Of a stretch of DNA of 64,000 nt, positions 21,001 to 30,128 are shown piece after piece. Source of the DNA: Atriophallophorus winterbourni. Its lineage: Eukaryota > Platyhelminthes > Trematoda > Plagiorchiida > Microphallidae. The notes below the pieces were generated by a model, which searched no databases, was not told the origin of the DNA, and saw only the letters and a program-made list of their open reading frames with translations. Within the stretch, counting starts at the first letter, position 1, and each line of letters starts with the position of its first letter. A program made the position numbers and the translations under genes. Where the stretch lies: positions 1 to 64,000 of the forward strand of contig JACCGJ010001622.1 of the NCBI GenBank assembly GCA_013407085.1. Direction: 5' to 3'.

Positions 21001-24000
21001 TATTTCCCATTTCTACTCCAAATGTCGTTTGCTTGCGTGTGACACTTTACAACGGAACTAAGAAAGCCCGTCATGTTCGTTGGCTCCGTTTGATCGTTGC
21101 CGACCATGGATGTACAACGCAAGTGCACGATAACCCATTTTTCAGTAAAGCAATCCCGCTCCGATACGTTTACAGTGATAATCAGTACTTGTTCGATCGG
21201 CGGCGTGGCGATTTCCGTTCAGCAGCCGGAAGCATTGCTTGCCCTTCCCCTGCTTGATGATGTTGCTTTACCGTGTGCCTCCAAAGTAAGCGGTTAATGA
21301 CATCATCTTGTCGTGATATCCACATGAGTTCCGCAGTCTCAAATGTTGTATGCTTGAAATCACAAACCTGGAGTCAAGCAAAGTGCCGCACAATCATAGA
21401 CTGAATTTAGTCCGAGGTTGCCCAGACCACCTAGACACATATGTAAGAAATCATCTTCATGGCCAGCATGACACCACCACAAAGTGCTTAACTGCCATAT
21501 GACCATTCCGAAAACGATAGAGAAAGCTCATACCCAATCTGGGAGGCGGGTGGCATCACCTACAGCTAGTTTAACACTTAAAGCCCTCATCTGTTTGAGC
21601 CAAGCCATATTTGGACGGCCCTTATAGGAGAGGAGAGGATGGCAGTTGGATTTCAGCATGTTTTCACATGTAGCACCGCATCCTCATTGTGCAACAGGTA
21701 AAGGAAATGAGGATGAAGATGAACCGGTAGCCTATTGGATCATCACCGCTAGAAAAAGGTTCACAATAGTCCGGAGCCAGATAAAGTGCCACGCAACATG
21801 GCATACGACAAGCGGTCACTCAAAAGCGTGTAACAACGCAAACAAACGAACGATGCAGTGTTTTACAATGAACAGCTCCTTTGTATTTTCACCGCAGTAT
21901 CTGACTGTGCGGCATTTAGCCTGAATCTAGGCTTCTATTTTTGTTTTGTTTGTTCAAGACGATATGCTTAATCAAGAATGTTGTCTGTTGATATGGCGAG
22001 GAAAGCTTGTTAGGATGTATGCCAATGAATGTCATTAAGAAAGTACCGCATTTATGCTACTTTTTCCGACAGTAGAGCAATAGTCCTCATCTCATTGGGT
22101 CTGTTTTCACTCGATAACCTTTTTTGTTTCGGTTCTGTGGAAGCTCATTTTAAGCTTTTCCCAAGGATGTAATGTTGTCGTTAATGATGATTTGATACTG
22201 TCAATCACCCCCATTCCGCTCCTCTCGAAACCGAATTATAGCATTTCTTTTGCGTGCAATTAGCTGGAAAATGTATGGTCAACAATGGCCAAGTGCCACT
22301 ATTTCATTGAGGCTGCGTTTTATTTGATAGAAATATCGATTTCGGTCATGTCGGGCACTGTGTAAAGCGTCATCTACAAGCTGTTGAAATCAAGATACTG
22401 CTCTGGGCTGCTGCTTGTGATCACGCAACAGCATGCGCAACTGAGACCGATCGCTGCGGGAGAGATTGTTCCTGCCGTTTCGGACTGTTTAGTCATTCGA
22501 AAAGCTGTGGAACCTGAAAATTCATGCGATTTTGATGTGCATCCATGATCCACATCAACGGAAGAGGGCCAACGGCATATCGATGTAGATCATACATATT
22601 TGAGGAAACGTTCGATACTTATTCGTGTCCTGTTTCAGGTTGAAGTGAATCCGTTTGGTGAGACTCCTGACGGCCGCGTGGTTTGCTTCGACGCGAAGCT
22701 CGCATTCGATCCGAATGCCACGTTCCGACAGCCGGAAATCTGCGAAATGGCTGCCGAAGTTGAGGCGGTTGAAGTTGCCGCCGCCGGTCCCCATAGCACC
22801 GTGGCATTGGAAGCCGAGGCGACCAGGAAGGGACTCACGTATATCGGCTTGCCTCAGGGCAATATCGGCTGCATTGTGAACGGTGCTGGCCTCGCCATGG
22901 CTACGATGGATTTGATTCATCACCACGGAGGAAAACCGGCCAATTTTCTGGATCTCGGTGGGACCGCCTCGGCGATACAAGTTGAACACGCGTTTCATTT
23001 GCTAACGAGTAAGCTGTGTTCGAAATTTAGCTTTTTTACGCAAGCTATCAATGATATGTCCTGGCCAAGGACCGCGGTATTCTTCATCCGTAATATTATC
23101 ACAGATAGATTTTAGAATCAGTCCGTCGTTATCGACACCGATACTGTAAGTTGTGCAGAAACCTTCATCTTTCTAGCATTGCACCTTCATTCTATGTATA
23201 GTATTCTACAGTCCTTCATTCTCACCCACAGATATAATTATTATCTTGATAGTTTAGCGACATTAAACTGGACTAGAATTTCTTTCGTTTTTTACCCTCC
23301 ACGATCACTGATTCCTAATTGCAACGTCTACCTGCATGACACGACGAACGGATGTGCAATCGTACGGTACTTCTGTACTGTGCGGCTAACACCGTGCTAA
23401 ATTGATTGGCCACCCGCGATGAGCATGTATTCGGAAACAAGCTGGATTCTCACTGTCATTGCTATTTTGTTATCTCATATCTGTCTATGCAACCTAACAG
23501 TAACTGAGCCCACATACAGTTTGGTTGTGCGGCATTTTGCCTGGATCCTGGCTTGTGATTTCATACATACAAACAAACTAACATGCACACATACACACTT
23601 TACTTTTGCTTTTATTTTTGCGCGACTATCTCCTCCTGGAGGATGAGTCGGCTTCAACGAAGGTTCTTGGGGATTTGGGTACAAACGACGTCCCAGCACC
23701 ACTCGGCGTTTGTTCGAGTCAGCTTCTCTAGCCTTTGCACAACCAAGTGCGACCTGCAAGGCAGCAGGGAGTTGCCAGAAAGAGGTGGTCTACCAGACTC
23801 TGTTCCAGGTTTTTCCTCAGGGTTTTCTCCCGAAGCCTTTCCCGCGATCGGGTATCCCGCAAGGCAGCGGAGGTTTAAAATCAGGGTTTTCCTTCCCTTA
23901 GATGAAATGCCCTCCCAGGCTAACGAGCTCCATCTGCCCGAAGCAAACTGGTTTTCAGGCGCCAGTCACTCGCCTCGCCCCTTCTCCTGTTGGTAGAAGC

Positions 24001-27000
24001 AGTTCCGTCGGGGAGCCAACTCGTGCAGGGCCAAAAGCTGGACTTGGTTGTCAAGGCTATTTGAGACGCGTGCCATATGGGAGCATTTTATAAACAGTGT
24101 AAGCTTATCCCCACTGCCACCCCCGGCTATGACAACCTTTGGAACCATACATACACACGACGAACGGTATGTTGATCATACGTCATTCAAGGCGCGGAGT
24201 CATTTTATAGGAGGGTGACAATTATGTCATTTTATTTGACTTCAAATCCCACTCCGATCCTAACGGGTTTTACGTTGTGGGCAACGAGGAAACTCGGTCT
24301 GACCCCTCCCCCGTGTGCTATTCACTTGTCAATTATGTCCCGATTCATTTTTGAGTGCATCATTTCCATTCCATTATTCCCGTTCACCCACAAATTCCAT
24401 AACACACGAGAATACCAATTGGTTATAGCGTTTATTGCATAATCACCATGGCCAATCCACATTTCACTTCGATCTGATTTGTCACTAGATTTCGTGTCCA
24501 CCGGCTCCCTTCAAACCCTCGCGACGTTGCGCTCGTTTGACCTACTTTTTCATATCATTCAATAACGATTGACGTTGTCCTTGTGCTTCTCTGCAAACCA
24601 GTCGTCGCTTGATCCATTGTCATCCATTTGTTGCATGGCTGTGCAATCGTGCAGCAGCTTGTACTATGCAGCGAACATCGTGGTAATTTGATTGGCCAAC
24701 GGTAGTGAGCTGCATGGTGAAACACGCTGGAGTCCCACTACCATTTCCATTTCTCAAATCTATTTAGGCCTGGGCAACCTGACAGTATCTTAGCCCACGT
24801 GTAGTATATGACTGTACGGCACTTTGGCTAGATCAGGCTTCTGATTTCATACATCATACATCCATGCATTTCTTCGAAAAGGCAAATTCTTGCAGCTTGG
24901 TGATTGTTTCCTTTGGTTTTTCGACGCTTGTGTTGTGGCGAAGGCTGAAGTTCTGCATATCATCTTCCAAACGTGTACTCCACGCCTGTGTTACCGAAAC
25001 CTCGACATGAATGTCAAAATTCGTGATGACTAGACCATCATTTGACATGTACAGCCTGAAGTCTGCGCTGTGTGACTCCCAGGCTATTGTCTACAAGATC
25101 TCACTTTTGCTTACACGTTAAAACATCGAAGCACTGCCTTCAGTGTTATATGTCGCATCCTTTTGGTTTACTTGTCAGGTGATGTGGTGAAGGGGGAGTT
25201 TATTCATCCCCGATAATTACTGGTTGTGTGCCAATGGTGGAGACATCTGCTTGCTCCTTTTACAATCCGATGAGCATTCCGGACAATTGTATGATGTCGT
25301 CCTATCGTAAGCCGATCAGTGCGGCGACCGTAGTGCGTTCTTGCATTCTATTGCGCACCAACACCATAGGATCAAGGGTTTGACGAAGACCTTTCTCCGA
25401 TATGGAAATGATACGCATTGAGCAGTCATCCCAAAAGATACATCGGTAAACGGATCTCGCTTTTTTGCATATCATTAACCTCAGTTTCTGCAAATTGGTA
25501 GAATTTTGTATCATTATTTCGCACAGATTTCATTTGTTCAAAGAAGAAATTTCAAAATAAACGTGCAGTGCGGTTGTGTGAATTTTCCGTCTTCGTTCGG
25601 CAACGCTTGTCTAATTATATCGTTTGGTTCGCACAGATTTCATTTGTTCAAAGAAGAAATTTCAAAATAAACGTGCAGTGCGGTTGTGTGAATTTTCCGT
25701 CTTCGTTCGGCAACGCTTGTCTAATGGTATATTTTGGTTCGTTTGTCTGAATCGCACGTGATATGATCAATATATCTTCATCATTTCCACCATAGACATC
25801 ATTGCACCGGTCGCATGTACCGAGTGCTTAACACACGTGACACAACAAAATCCTAGAGATGTGGAAGGAATAAACCGACCAAAATCTCCGTCAAAACTTG
25901 GGCCGCTTGATAGCATCTCAGGCCACGTGCAGTTTAAGACTGTTCAGTAGTTTACCTGATTCTGGTCTTATGGTTTGCAAGCACAAGCATGATCCAGGCA
26001 AAGTGCCGCACAGTCAGACTGCACGTGTGCTAGGATACAGTCAGGTTGCCCAGGCCTAGACAGATATGAGGGGCGGAATAGAAATGGTAACTCACTACCA
26101 TTGGCCAATCAATTTCGCACGATGTTAGCCGCAAAGCACAGAAATGCCGCACGATTGCACATCCGCCTTATGATGTAATCTACGAGAGAACAAGTTCTCT
26201 CTAAAAGTTCCAGTGTACTGAGTGTAAGTTTGTTCATTACTAGGTGTTCGCCGAGCTTGCGTAGTCGGTTGCAGACGTTTCATCAATAAACTAAATGACG
26301 TCATCAGTGTCACTTCTTGTGAAGCAAGAGGGTCTTGGAGTTCACCAAATTTATAACGCGCTCTCCTGTGTGTCTGTACTTTAGTTGAATTTTGTGTGGC
26401 TGTCTGGTGAATAAGCCGGCTTAAGTGATGTCCCGCATCACGCCAGCCCACGAGCGTCGATCGGAGGCGAGATCGTTGCAGATCGTGATTCAGTCGCATT
26501 CCCACTTTCAAACGCCGTAGATGGTACGCAGTTTGAGGGCATCTACATCTGCACAGTTGACAGTCAGGTCGTCACATGACCGCCGGTGCTAAGTGCGAGC
26601 GGGTTTGGGGTCGAGGACGAGTTTCGTGAGCGCTGAGTCTGTCTTTCGGAGGACGTGGCCAAATCATTGCAGCCTTTGCCGTTGGATGTGAACAGAAAGC
26701 GGAAGTATTAGGTTGCATCGCGCCCAAACGACAGCGTTAGATACCCGATTAGTATATCCAAGATTAGCATAAGGCATCAATGGTCGAACACTTCTAAAGT
26801 TCGTACCTCAGCGACCACACAGCGTCTCACATCCGTACATCCGTACAGGGCGGATCGATGCTTGCTAAAAAGTATTTTGGTCTTGAGGCTGATTCCGTGC
26901 CTGCAACGAAGTGCTCTTTCAACTGCAAAGACGCATTAGGAGCACGACCAAAAACCCTAACTTCTTTTCATCTTTCACCTGGCCATTGGGAGGCATACTG

Positions 27001-27884
27001 TAACGGATGTATTTGAAGACTGGAGCGTATTCGATCGGACAGCCCTGGATTTTCAATTGCTGGACGTCTGGGGTAACGGTATCAAAAATACCTTGGTTTC
27101 CCCCACTTTTATCTTGCACGGATGTGCAATCGTGCAGCATTTCTGTGCTGTACGGCTAACACCGTGCTAAATTGATTGGCCACCGGTAGTGAGTTCCATG
27201 CCGAAACACGCTGAAGTCTCACTACCATTTCTATTTCTATTTACCCTCTCATATCTGTCTAGGCCTGGGCAACCTGACAGTAATATCTCTGACTGTGCGG
27301 CACTTTGCCTGGACCAGGCTTGTGCTTTCATACATACATTCGTTTATCTTAAGCCAGCAGAACTTACCGCGTTTGCAGCATTTAGGTAAAAACAACCACA
27401 TCATCAGCATAGTCTACGTCAGAGATTCCGAAATCCTTTGAAACTTAAACCCCTTGATTTTCCGTTAATGCCTTTTTCATAATCACGTGATCATAGTCGC
27501 GATTCCTGTTCCGCATGTAGAACGAACGAACACTGTACAATTTTGAGTAAAGCTGCTCATTACATTTTATTCACACTCCACTTTTGGGACTAACTATTCC
27601 ACTTGTTTGAAATATTAGACGACCCCCGAGTCGAATGCATCCTGGTGAACATTTTCGGTGGCATTGTCAATTGTAAACTCGTCGCTGACGGGTTGATCAA
27701 CGCGTTCCGTCAGCTGCACGTCAATGTACCCGTCGTGGTCCGTTTGCAAGGTACCAACAGCGGAGAAGCGGCTCGCATGCTACAAGAAGCCAACATCGGC
27801 ATGTTCCCCGCCCAATCCCTCGACGACGCGGCTCGAATGGCTGTAGGCAAATCGAGTTCCGCCTCGCAAGCACAAAAGTGTTGA
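11914..27884 (+). CDS. SUCLG2: Succinyl-CoA ligase, GTP-type beta subunit, mitochondrial (whole gene)
   Basis: Six exons (11914-12099, 12129-12317, 14871-15054, 20848-20969, 22639-23008, 27619-27884) join in frame into 438 codons, close to the animal family length of about 430. The enzyme interconverts succinyl-CoA and succinate with GTP formation in the mitochondrial matrix, as an alpha-beta dimer. Residues 1-25 are basic with no acidic residue, a targeting peptide. The ATP-grasp domain begins at LNLQEYQ, with the AGGRGKG loop at 74-80; the CoA-ligase domain carries NGAGLAMATMD and ILVNIFGGIVNC. Motifs such as GVHLTKDP, VMVAEALDI and NPFGETPDG favour the GTP form over the ADP form (SUCLA2). 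In flukes this enzyme also serves the succinyl-CoA/acetate cycle (known biology). No promoter or polyadenylation signal was identified. Confidence 0.93.
12129..12317 (+). CDS. SUCLG2: SUCLG2 exon 2
   Basis: Codes residues 63-125, including VIKAQILAGGRGKGTF and FKGGVHLTKDP, which form the nucleotide-binding part of the ATP-grasp domain. It is flanked by ttttttag and AAT|GTTTGT and has phase 0 at both ends, exactly 63 codons. Confidence 0.93.
12318..12950. other. SUCLG2 intron 2, unassigned part
   Basis: AT-rich intron sequence without coding frames. I recognise no repeat family here. Confidence 0.35.
12955..13130 (-). repeat. Family E repeat (-)
   Basis: Shares ggtgctaagtgcttaaccgtcagtagccatgacac and a later acaaactgggacgataag-tttctacctc block with the copies at 34425 and 46920 (opposite strand). 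Diverged. Confidence 0.4.
13249..13452 (+). repeat. Family A repeat (+)
   Basis: Nearly full length. The family order is visible: taatcgtg, tgctgtgcagcgaacaccgtgct, ggtagtgagctgcat, then aacttgacagtatcttagccc, acttcgcctagatcaggcttgtgacttca. No pol III boxes are evident, so the transcription source is unknown. Confidence 0.75.
14146..14675 (+). repeat. Family B repeat, copy 1
   Basis: About 530 bp, starting gcgactatctcctcctgg and ending ggctatgacaacttttggaacca. It aligns along its whole length with 23621-24149 and 32191-32703. Short frames differ among copies, so it is probably non-coding. It lies in SUCLG2 intron 2, just before exon 3. Confidence 0.8.
14871..15054 (+). CDS. SUCLG2: SUCLG2 exon 3
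   Basis: Codes residues 126-186 (VMVAEALDIERETYLAILM, then GGMDIEQLAEECPDAI). The acceptor is acttgttcag and the donor ACGG|GTCGGT. It ends in phase 1. Confidence 0.92.
15055..15600. other. SUCLG2 intron 3, unassigned part
   Basis: No gene or repeat recognised between exon 3 and the first family A fragment. Confidence 0.3.
15603..15945 (+). repeat. Family A: partial copy then full copy (+)
   Basis: The 3' part alone occupies 15603-15697 (gtctgtctaggcctaagcaacct to cagccttgtgact). A full copy follows at 15714-15945, from atggatgtgcaatcgtgcag to gggcttgtgatttcatac. Confidence 0.75.
16170..16830 (+). mobile_element. 3' end of an RTE-like LINE, decayed, interrupted
   Basis: A reading LERVDSFVYL near 16190 recalls the C-terminal FxYLG block of RTE-type RTs. 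The segment 16455-16830 (tatccgatcggaagatttc, gggcccacggacaaagagaaatg, gcctgggtgggctccaaa) matches 30515-30905. A family A fragment at 16359 lies between the two parts. Confidence 0.5.
16359..16432 (+). repeat. Family A repeat, 3' fragment (+)
   Basis: Contains tatcctagcccacgtgcagt through atcaggcttgtgctttc only. Confidence 0.65.
17030..20310 (+). mobile_element. RTE-type non-LTR retrotransposon, coding region intact
   Basis: It includes a 5' leader with acggtcccaagcccg and gaggagggttgggct, a pattern shared by many RTE elements, then one uninterrupted ORF and a short 3' end. It lies in SUCLG2 intron 3 in the same orientation as the gene. I could not fix exact ends or a target-site duplication. 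A downstream family A copy begins at 20373. Confidence 0.8.
17146..20241 (+). CDS. RTE-clade endonuclease-reverse transcriptase polyprotein
   Basis: 1031 codons without a stop. Residues about 65-315 are an apurinic/apyrimidinic-type endonuclease (WNVRTL at 71, EVRWTGSG, MGDFNAR with D208, SDH at 302-304). A basic linker follows, then the reverse transcriptase at about 545-800, with NGKAPGDDGVYAELLK, NWRGITLLSVTSKVF, QAGFRKGKSCIDQIF, YIDFQKAFDSVHR, VRQGC and YADD at 772-775. The C-terminal part ends with RRWRWFGHVCRMDP and RPKETWRRTLERELH, typical of the RTE group. Nicking of target DNA by the endonuclease primes reverse transcription by the RT (family knowledge). An upstream ATG is used; the endonuclease starts 65 codons later, so a start further in is possible. 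Confidence 0.9.
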   Translation: MGLGLATLSRKSYIATETMTTDPKILLNNGYRSDANLTKGPMTDGDESRKEVSTPMADLLAPKRTIRLGCWNVRTLYQAGKLAQAIHELNRYDLSILGMSEVRWTGSGQRKLDSGETIIWSGRQDNLHHGGVALLASRKTSSTIMQWKCVNERLLYARLNSRFCKLSIVVAYAPTEDAVQEEKDRFYEAMQSVLRVIPKHDLLVVMGDFNARTGTVNTGRERTMGVHGVGLQNDNGERLLDFCEENDLVVGGTLFPHKNIHKITWSSPDGRTESQIDHMMINGKWRRSLQDVRVMRGADIGSDHFLVVGKICLKLRRANIGIQRSPRLNVNKLSDEATRKAFGNILREEISARPKDSMTIDVFNRTLKAVGEKVLGYRQRGKASWISPKTWQLIEERKYIKKRMLSKNPSIERNAITEEYRMKDKEVKKSARKDKRRYVENLTQQAEEACRMNDLRTLYQINRKLCNRSQVSNQQVRTQGGDVITDAKEELARWREHFELILNRPPPQTNVDIPEAATDLDVNTDPISLQEVQFAIQRLKNGKAPGDDGVYAELLKAETEETPKVLRDLFQNIWDTEQIPDAWRSGTIIKLPKKGDLSYCTNWRGITLLSVTSKVFCRIILRRVSNAVESILRQEQAGFRKGKSCIDQIFVLRQILEQTHEWNAELCVAYIDFQKAFDSVHRPVLWKILRHYGIPSKIVNLIKAFYEKFECQVAHNGMLTQKFEVRTGVRQGCILPPILFSLTIDWIMRQVTDGRAAGIPWTPAGPLEDLDYADDVALLACKISDIQSKSDRLSEIGKTVGLEINAGKSEVMRKNVPEQPPVFVDGQPLSEVTDTVYLGSKLTVNGDCEDEVRRRIGKANQAFCMLNSIWKSSALSINTKIRLFKSNVLSVLLYASECWKTTTAIERRMNVFQTKCLRRILRIFWPHTISNEELLRKTGLEVVSTVVKRRRWRWFGHVCRMDPSSHTKVAIHWRPQGKRKRGRPKETWRRTLERELHAQGFTVQTATEAAADRNHWREVVFASCATRHEED
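20373..20820 (+). repeat. Two consecutive family A copies (+)
   Basis: Copy one runs 20373-20602 and ends in catacatacatacatac. Copy two runs 20650-20820 and is more diverged, lacking the middle block. The second ends 27 bp before SUCLG2 exon 4, so it forms part of that acceptor region. Confidence 0.75.
20848..20969 (+). CDS. SUCLG2: SUCLG2 exon 4
   Basis: Codes residues 187-227, completing GITETQANKVTEFLGF across the junction and then QIRRLYRMFTALDCLQ. The acceptor ctttctttgtag lies after the intron that carries the RTE element. Ends in phase 0 at CAG|GTTCGT. Confidence 0.92.
21352..21560 (-). repeat. Family A fragment with a family E-like segment (-)
   Basis: 21352-21443 matches the family A tail half (gaaatcacaaacctggagtcaagcaaagtgccgc). 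21465-21560 shares agtgcttaactgccatatgacc with family E. Both are diverged. A short family A piece on + is also visible at 21893-21945. Confidence 0.5.
21945..22345. other. SUCLG2 intron 4, unassigned part
   Basis: No coding frame or repeat recognised. Confidence 0.3.
22346..22560 (+). mobile_element. 3' end of a LINE with C-terminal zinc finger
   Basis: Shares gcgggagagattgttcctgc, ttagtcattcgaaaagctgtgg and gtgcatccatg-tccacatcaacgg-agg with 31550-31790 and with the minus-strand copy at 61965-62110. In the better copy these bases code a CxxC...H...C finger. Ends 78 bp before SUCLG2 exon 5. Confidence 0.6.
22639..23008 (+). CDS. SUCLG2: SUCLG2 exon 5
   Basis: Codes residues 228-350: VEVNPFGETPDGRVVCFDAK, then TYIGLPQGNIGCIVNGAG, GLAMATMD and GGKPANFLDLGG. 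The IGL-GNIGC segment has two residues (PQ) where relatives I know have a single D, and LDLGG is followed by T rather than G. GC content is higher than in exons 1-4. Donor CGA|GTAAGC, phase 1. Confidence 0.92.
23346..23578 (+). repeat. Family A repeat (+)
   Basis: Full length, ending tttcatacatacaaacaaac. A family B copy starts 43 bp later. Confidence 0.75.
23621..24149 (+). repeat. Family B repeat, copy 2
   Basis: Full length, starting gcgactatctcctcctggag and ending tatgacaacctttggaacc followed by atacatacacac. The tail is CATA-rich, as in family A. Confidence 0.8.
24150..24633. other. SUCLG2 intron 5, unassigned part
   Basis: No coding frame or repeat recognised in this stretch. Confidence 0.3.
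24634..24864 (+). repeat. Family A repeat (+)
   Basis: Full length, from atggctgtgcaatcgtgcag to ttctgatttcatacatcatac. Confidence 0.75.
24865..25517. other. Unassigned intron sequence, possible old LINE debris
   Basis: Minus-strand frames at 24854-25048 and 25302-25514 have protein-like composition (RNRMQERTTVAALIGLR) but no motif I can assign. Remnant of a retroelement is one guess; nothing is proven. Confidence 0.2.
25518..25737. repeat. Perfect or near-perfect 110-bp tandem duplication
   Basis: The unit beginning ttcgcacagatttcatttg occurs at 25518-25627 and again at 25628-25737. The copies match throughout, except close to the unit ends (attatatcg against ggtatattt). It lies in SUCLG2 intron 5. 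Confidence 0.9.
25800..25895 (-). repeat. Family E repeat, partial (-)
   Basis: Contains tgtaccgagtgcttaacacacgtgac and aaaatcctagagatgtggaag, matching 34425-34490. Confidence 0.45.
25912..26165. repeat. Two family A pieces, head-on
   Basis: A 3' fragment in plus orientation (25912-25978) runs straight into a nearly full minus copy (25979-26165). They join at their tail ends with no CATA run between them. Confidence 0.65.
26420..27110 (-). mobile_element. C-terminal part of a decayed LINE (-)
   Basis: On the minus strand, 26919-27140 contains QGCPIEYAPVFKYIRYSMPPNGQ, resembling the F-YLGS block after the RT palm of LINEs. The DNA also matches 51790-52480 in the same orientation (gatcgttgcagatcgt, ggaggacgtggccaaatca, cggacagccctgga). 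Many stops. Confidence 0.55.
27115..27342 (+). repeat. Family A repeat (+)
   Basis: A well-preserved copy from acggatgtgcaatcgtgcag to tttcatacatacatt, missing about 25 bp of the cttagcccacgtgcagt block. Confidence 0.8.
27619..27884 (+). CDS. SUCLG2: SUCLG2 exon 6
   Basis: Codes residues 351-438 and the stop: DPRVECILVNIFGGIVNC, then VPVVVRLQGTN and DDAARMAVG, the conserved end of the CoA-ligase domain. The acceptor is gaaatattag. The tail SSSASQAQKC is not conserved in sequence but is normal in position. Confidence 0.92.
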
Positions 27885-28125
27885 GTGGCGTGTCGTTTTT
27901 GTTGTGTGTGTGTTGGTGTTTTTTGTCAACATATATCTGACCTTTACCTGTCCACGACGCAAACATTTATTTGCCATTTCATTAGGCTTGTTACACTAAC
28001 CGTTCCCATTGTCATATCACCCATGGTTTATGCCAATACACGATTTGCCAAAGACGGGTTGTGGAGTTTTGTGTGTGGGGGGGGAATTCTGGATTATCTG
28101 ATGGGATGAACAATGTGAGGTACGT

Positions 28126-28350
28126 ATGAAATCCAGGTAAGGTGCCACATAATCGTAGATTTCCTCATATCTGTCTAGGACTGGGCAACATGACAGTATC
28201 TTAGCCTATGTGCAGTCACTGGCTGTGCGGCACTTTGCCTGGATCAAGCTTTTGCTTTCATTCATTCATTTACGTGGGCTAAGATACTGTCAGGTTTCCC
28301 AGGGAAGGAGACTTTAGCATGTTCCCGCATGCAGCTCAGTACCGCTGTTT
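28126..28350. repeat. Mosaic of three family A pieces
   Basis: A minus piece (28126-28162), a plus 3' half (28166-28268) and a minus piece (28272-28350) are joined. It lies just downstream of SUCLG2. Confidence 0.6.
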
Positions 28351-28439
28351 TACGACTGTACGGTAGCAGCTAGTGCGGGCATGTGAGCAACATTATACGT
28401 TAGTATCATATCGGTTAAAAATGTCAAAAGTATTCAATC

Positions 28440-29520
28440 AGTAGTGCGATTTCGAACACTCGTAGATTAGGAGGAAATGGAACTCAGTAAACAGCTTGAG
28501 TTACGAAACTAAAATAAATTTGTATGCAATCGGTTAAAACAAATTTGTGGTAAGCAATCGATTGGAACATGTTTGGGACCGATCGTGTACTCATAATGCA
28601 AAGATATTTGAGTGCAATCGGTTAGAGCAGTTTTTGGGTAACGTTTCATTTCTGTCACAGAAGCTTCGTCAGACCAAAGGTGATACTCAGGTTAAGGAAC
28701 ATGATTAAGTAGTAGTCAACCCACCACCACTTATTTGACCTTACCGATAAACAGCCTACAGTGTGTCACGTCTCGTGTGAATGACCAGGATAAGTGGTCG
28801 ATTTGCCTACTAGCGTGTATCCTAATCAATCTAATACAAGGGAACACGGTCGGTTGACAGCGGCAAACATGCGTAAAAGTACACAACTAAGTTTAAGCTA
28901 TTTTTGAAGAAAAACAAAAATCTAATTAACTAGTAGGTATAAGGTGAATGACAACTATTTACCTTCGCAGCAGTGCTGAGCGCCAGATTGCGGAGATTTC
29001 TGCCCCATCCACCTTAATGACCGCCTTGGCAATTTACACCGCCTCTGCCTGTAGATGTTCGCTATACGGTTTAATACCGCATCTCAACATTTCCACATTG
29101 TATAGATCGACGCTGTGGCCGTATCTAAAACGTGCTCCACCAAAGCAGAATCACGATTAAAGGATTGATATTCCCTCGTACCCCGGAGCTGTCTCTGTAT
29201 GCTTTCAGTGTTATTCGATTCTAGTATGAATTTCCCTGAAAGTCTGCCTTATGTAAACACCCGAACAATCCTTACAGTTGATTCTGTTCGTAACGCTCTA
29301 ACCGATTGCACTCAAATTTCTTTGCATTTCCGAAACAGAAGCTTCGTCAGACCAAGGGTGATAGTCATGACAGGGAATATGACAAAAAACAGCCTATAGT
29401 ACACCTAGAGTCATGTATGTTCGACCCGGATCAGTGGTCCATTTGTATTCGTCTGATACAAGTGAGCACGGTCAAGGTTGGTTGACAATAGCTCGCATCC
29501 GTAAAAGTGCATAACTAATT
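28440..29520. repeat. Unclassified repeat pair with inverted gcaatcggtta motifs
   Basis: Segments 28655-28890 and 29325-29515 are diverged direct copies (cagaagcttcgtcagacca, then cacggtc-ggttgacag, gtaaaagt). Ahead of the first stands tttgagtgcaatcggttagagc (28609), and ahead of the second its inverse, gctctaaccgattgcactcaaa (29296). An unclassified DNA element is possible. The 70-codon frame at 28948-29160 has no recognised motif. Confidence 0.4.
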
Positions 29521-30128
29521 AGGTAATGGATTATTAGACACAGTGAATAACTGTTTTATGTTTAGTGCATGCGATTCGGTATGTATCTGGTTCAGTTGTT
29601 TCGGAAGGCTAATTTGGGATTTAAGAACGCTTCACAACCGCAGTAATACAATTTGAATGGAAATCTAAAAAAATATTAGTAGATAACGAGTGGATCAGAT
29701 GTAGAGAGAACCTAGCACATTTTGATGTAGAGAATTCCCCAAAATAGCATGCACGGCAAAATTGGCGCTGGCAATACTTGAATTTCGGAGGGATAAGGTG
29801 TGTTCCGGCCAGACCAAACTGGAGACAAGTTGCCGAGGCCCTATGCTCCTCCAGGAACTCAATGGATTAAGTCAAGGTATGTTCCATGTCTTCATCTAAT
29901 TGCACTCTTGAAACAAAAGTCCTAGTGGCTGTCCTTCGGTAGACAATTTTCTGGGTAAGAATAATAACGCGCCGTGTTCTCCTTTTGGTAAGGTCAGACG
30001 TCGCAATTTTACAATAAGAAACATTGCGACAACTTTGTCGTTTTGTGATGAATTTCAACACACAGGGTGATATCTTTCCGCGGCCAACACCTCTACCGTT
30101 TATTTCATCGTTACATGAAGGTAGACGT
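29521..30128. other. Mostly unassigned; weak LINE tail
   Basis: Around 29800-29880 the plus strand reads RPDQTGDKLPRPYAPPGTQW, a pattern seen at the end of some non-LTR ORFs. Otherwise nothing is recognised. Confidence 0.25.

Noticed and set aside
23628..23665. ggATGAGTCGGCTTCAACGAAgg in family B as a ribozyme
   Set aside because: All three copies lack the CUG of the core, stem II would be two pairs at most, and GAAA reads GAAG.
26125..26511. 128-codon frame on the minus strand
   Set aside because: It begins in LINE debris and runs through a family A repeat; no protein family resemblance.
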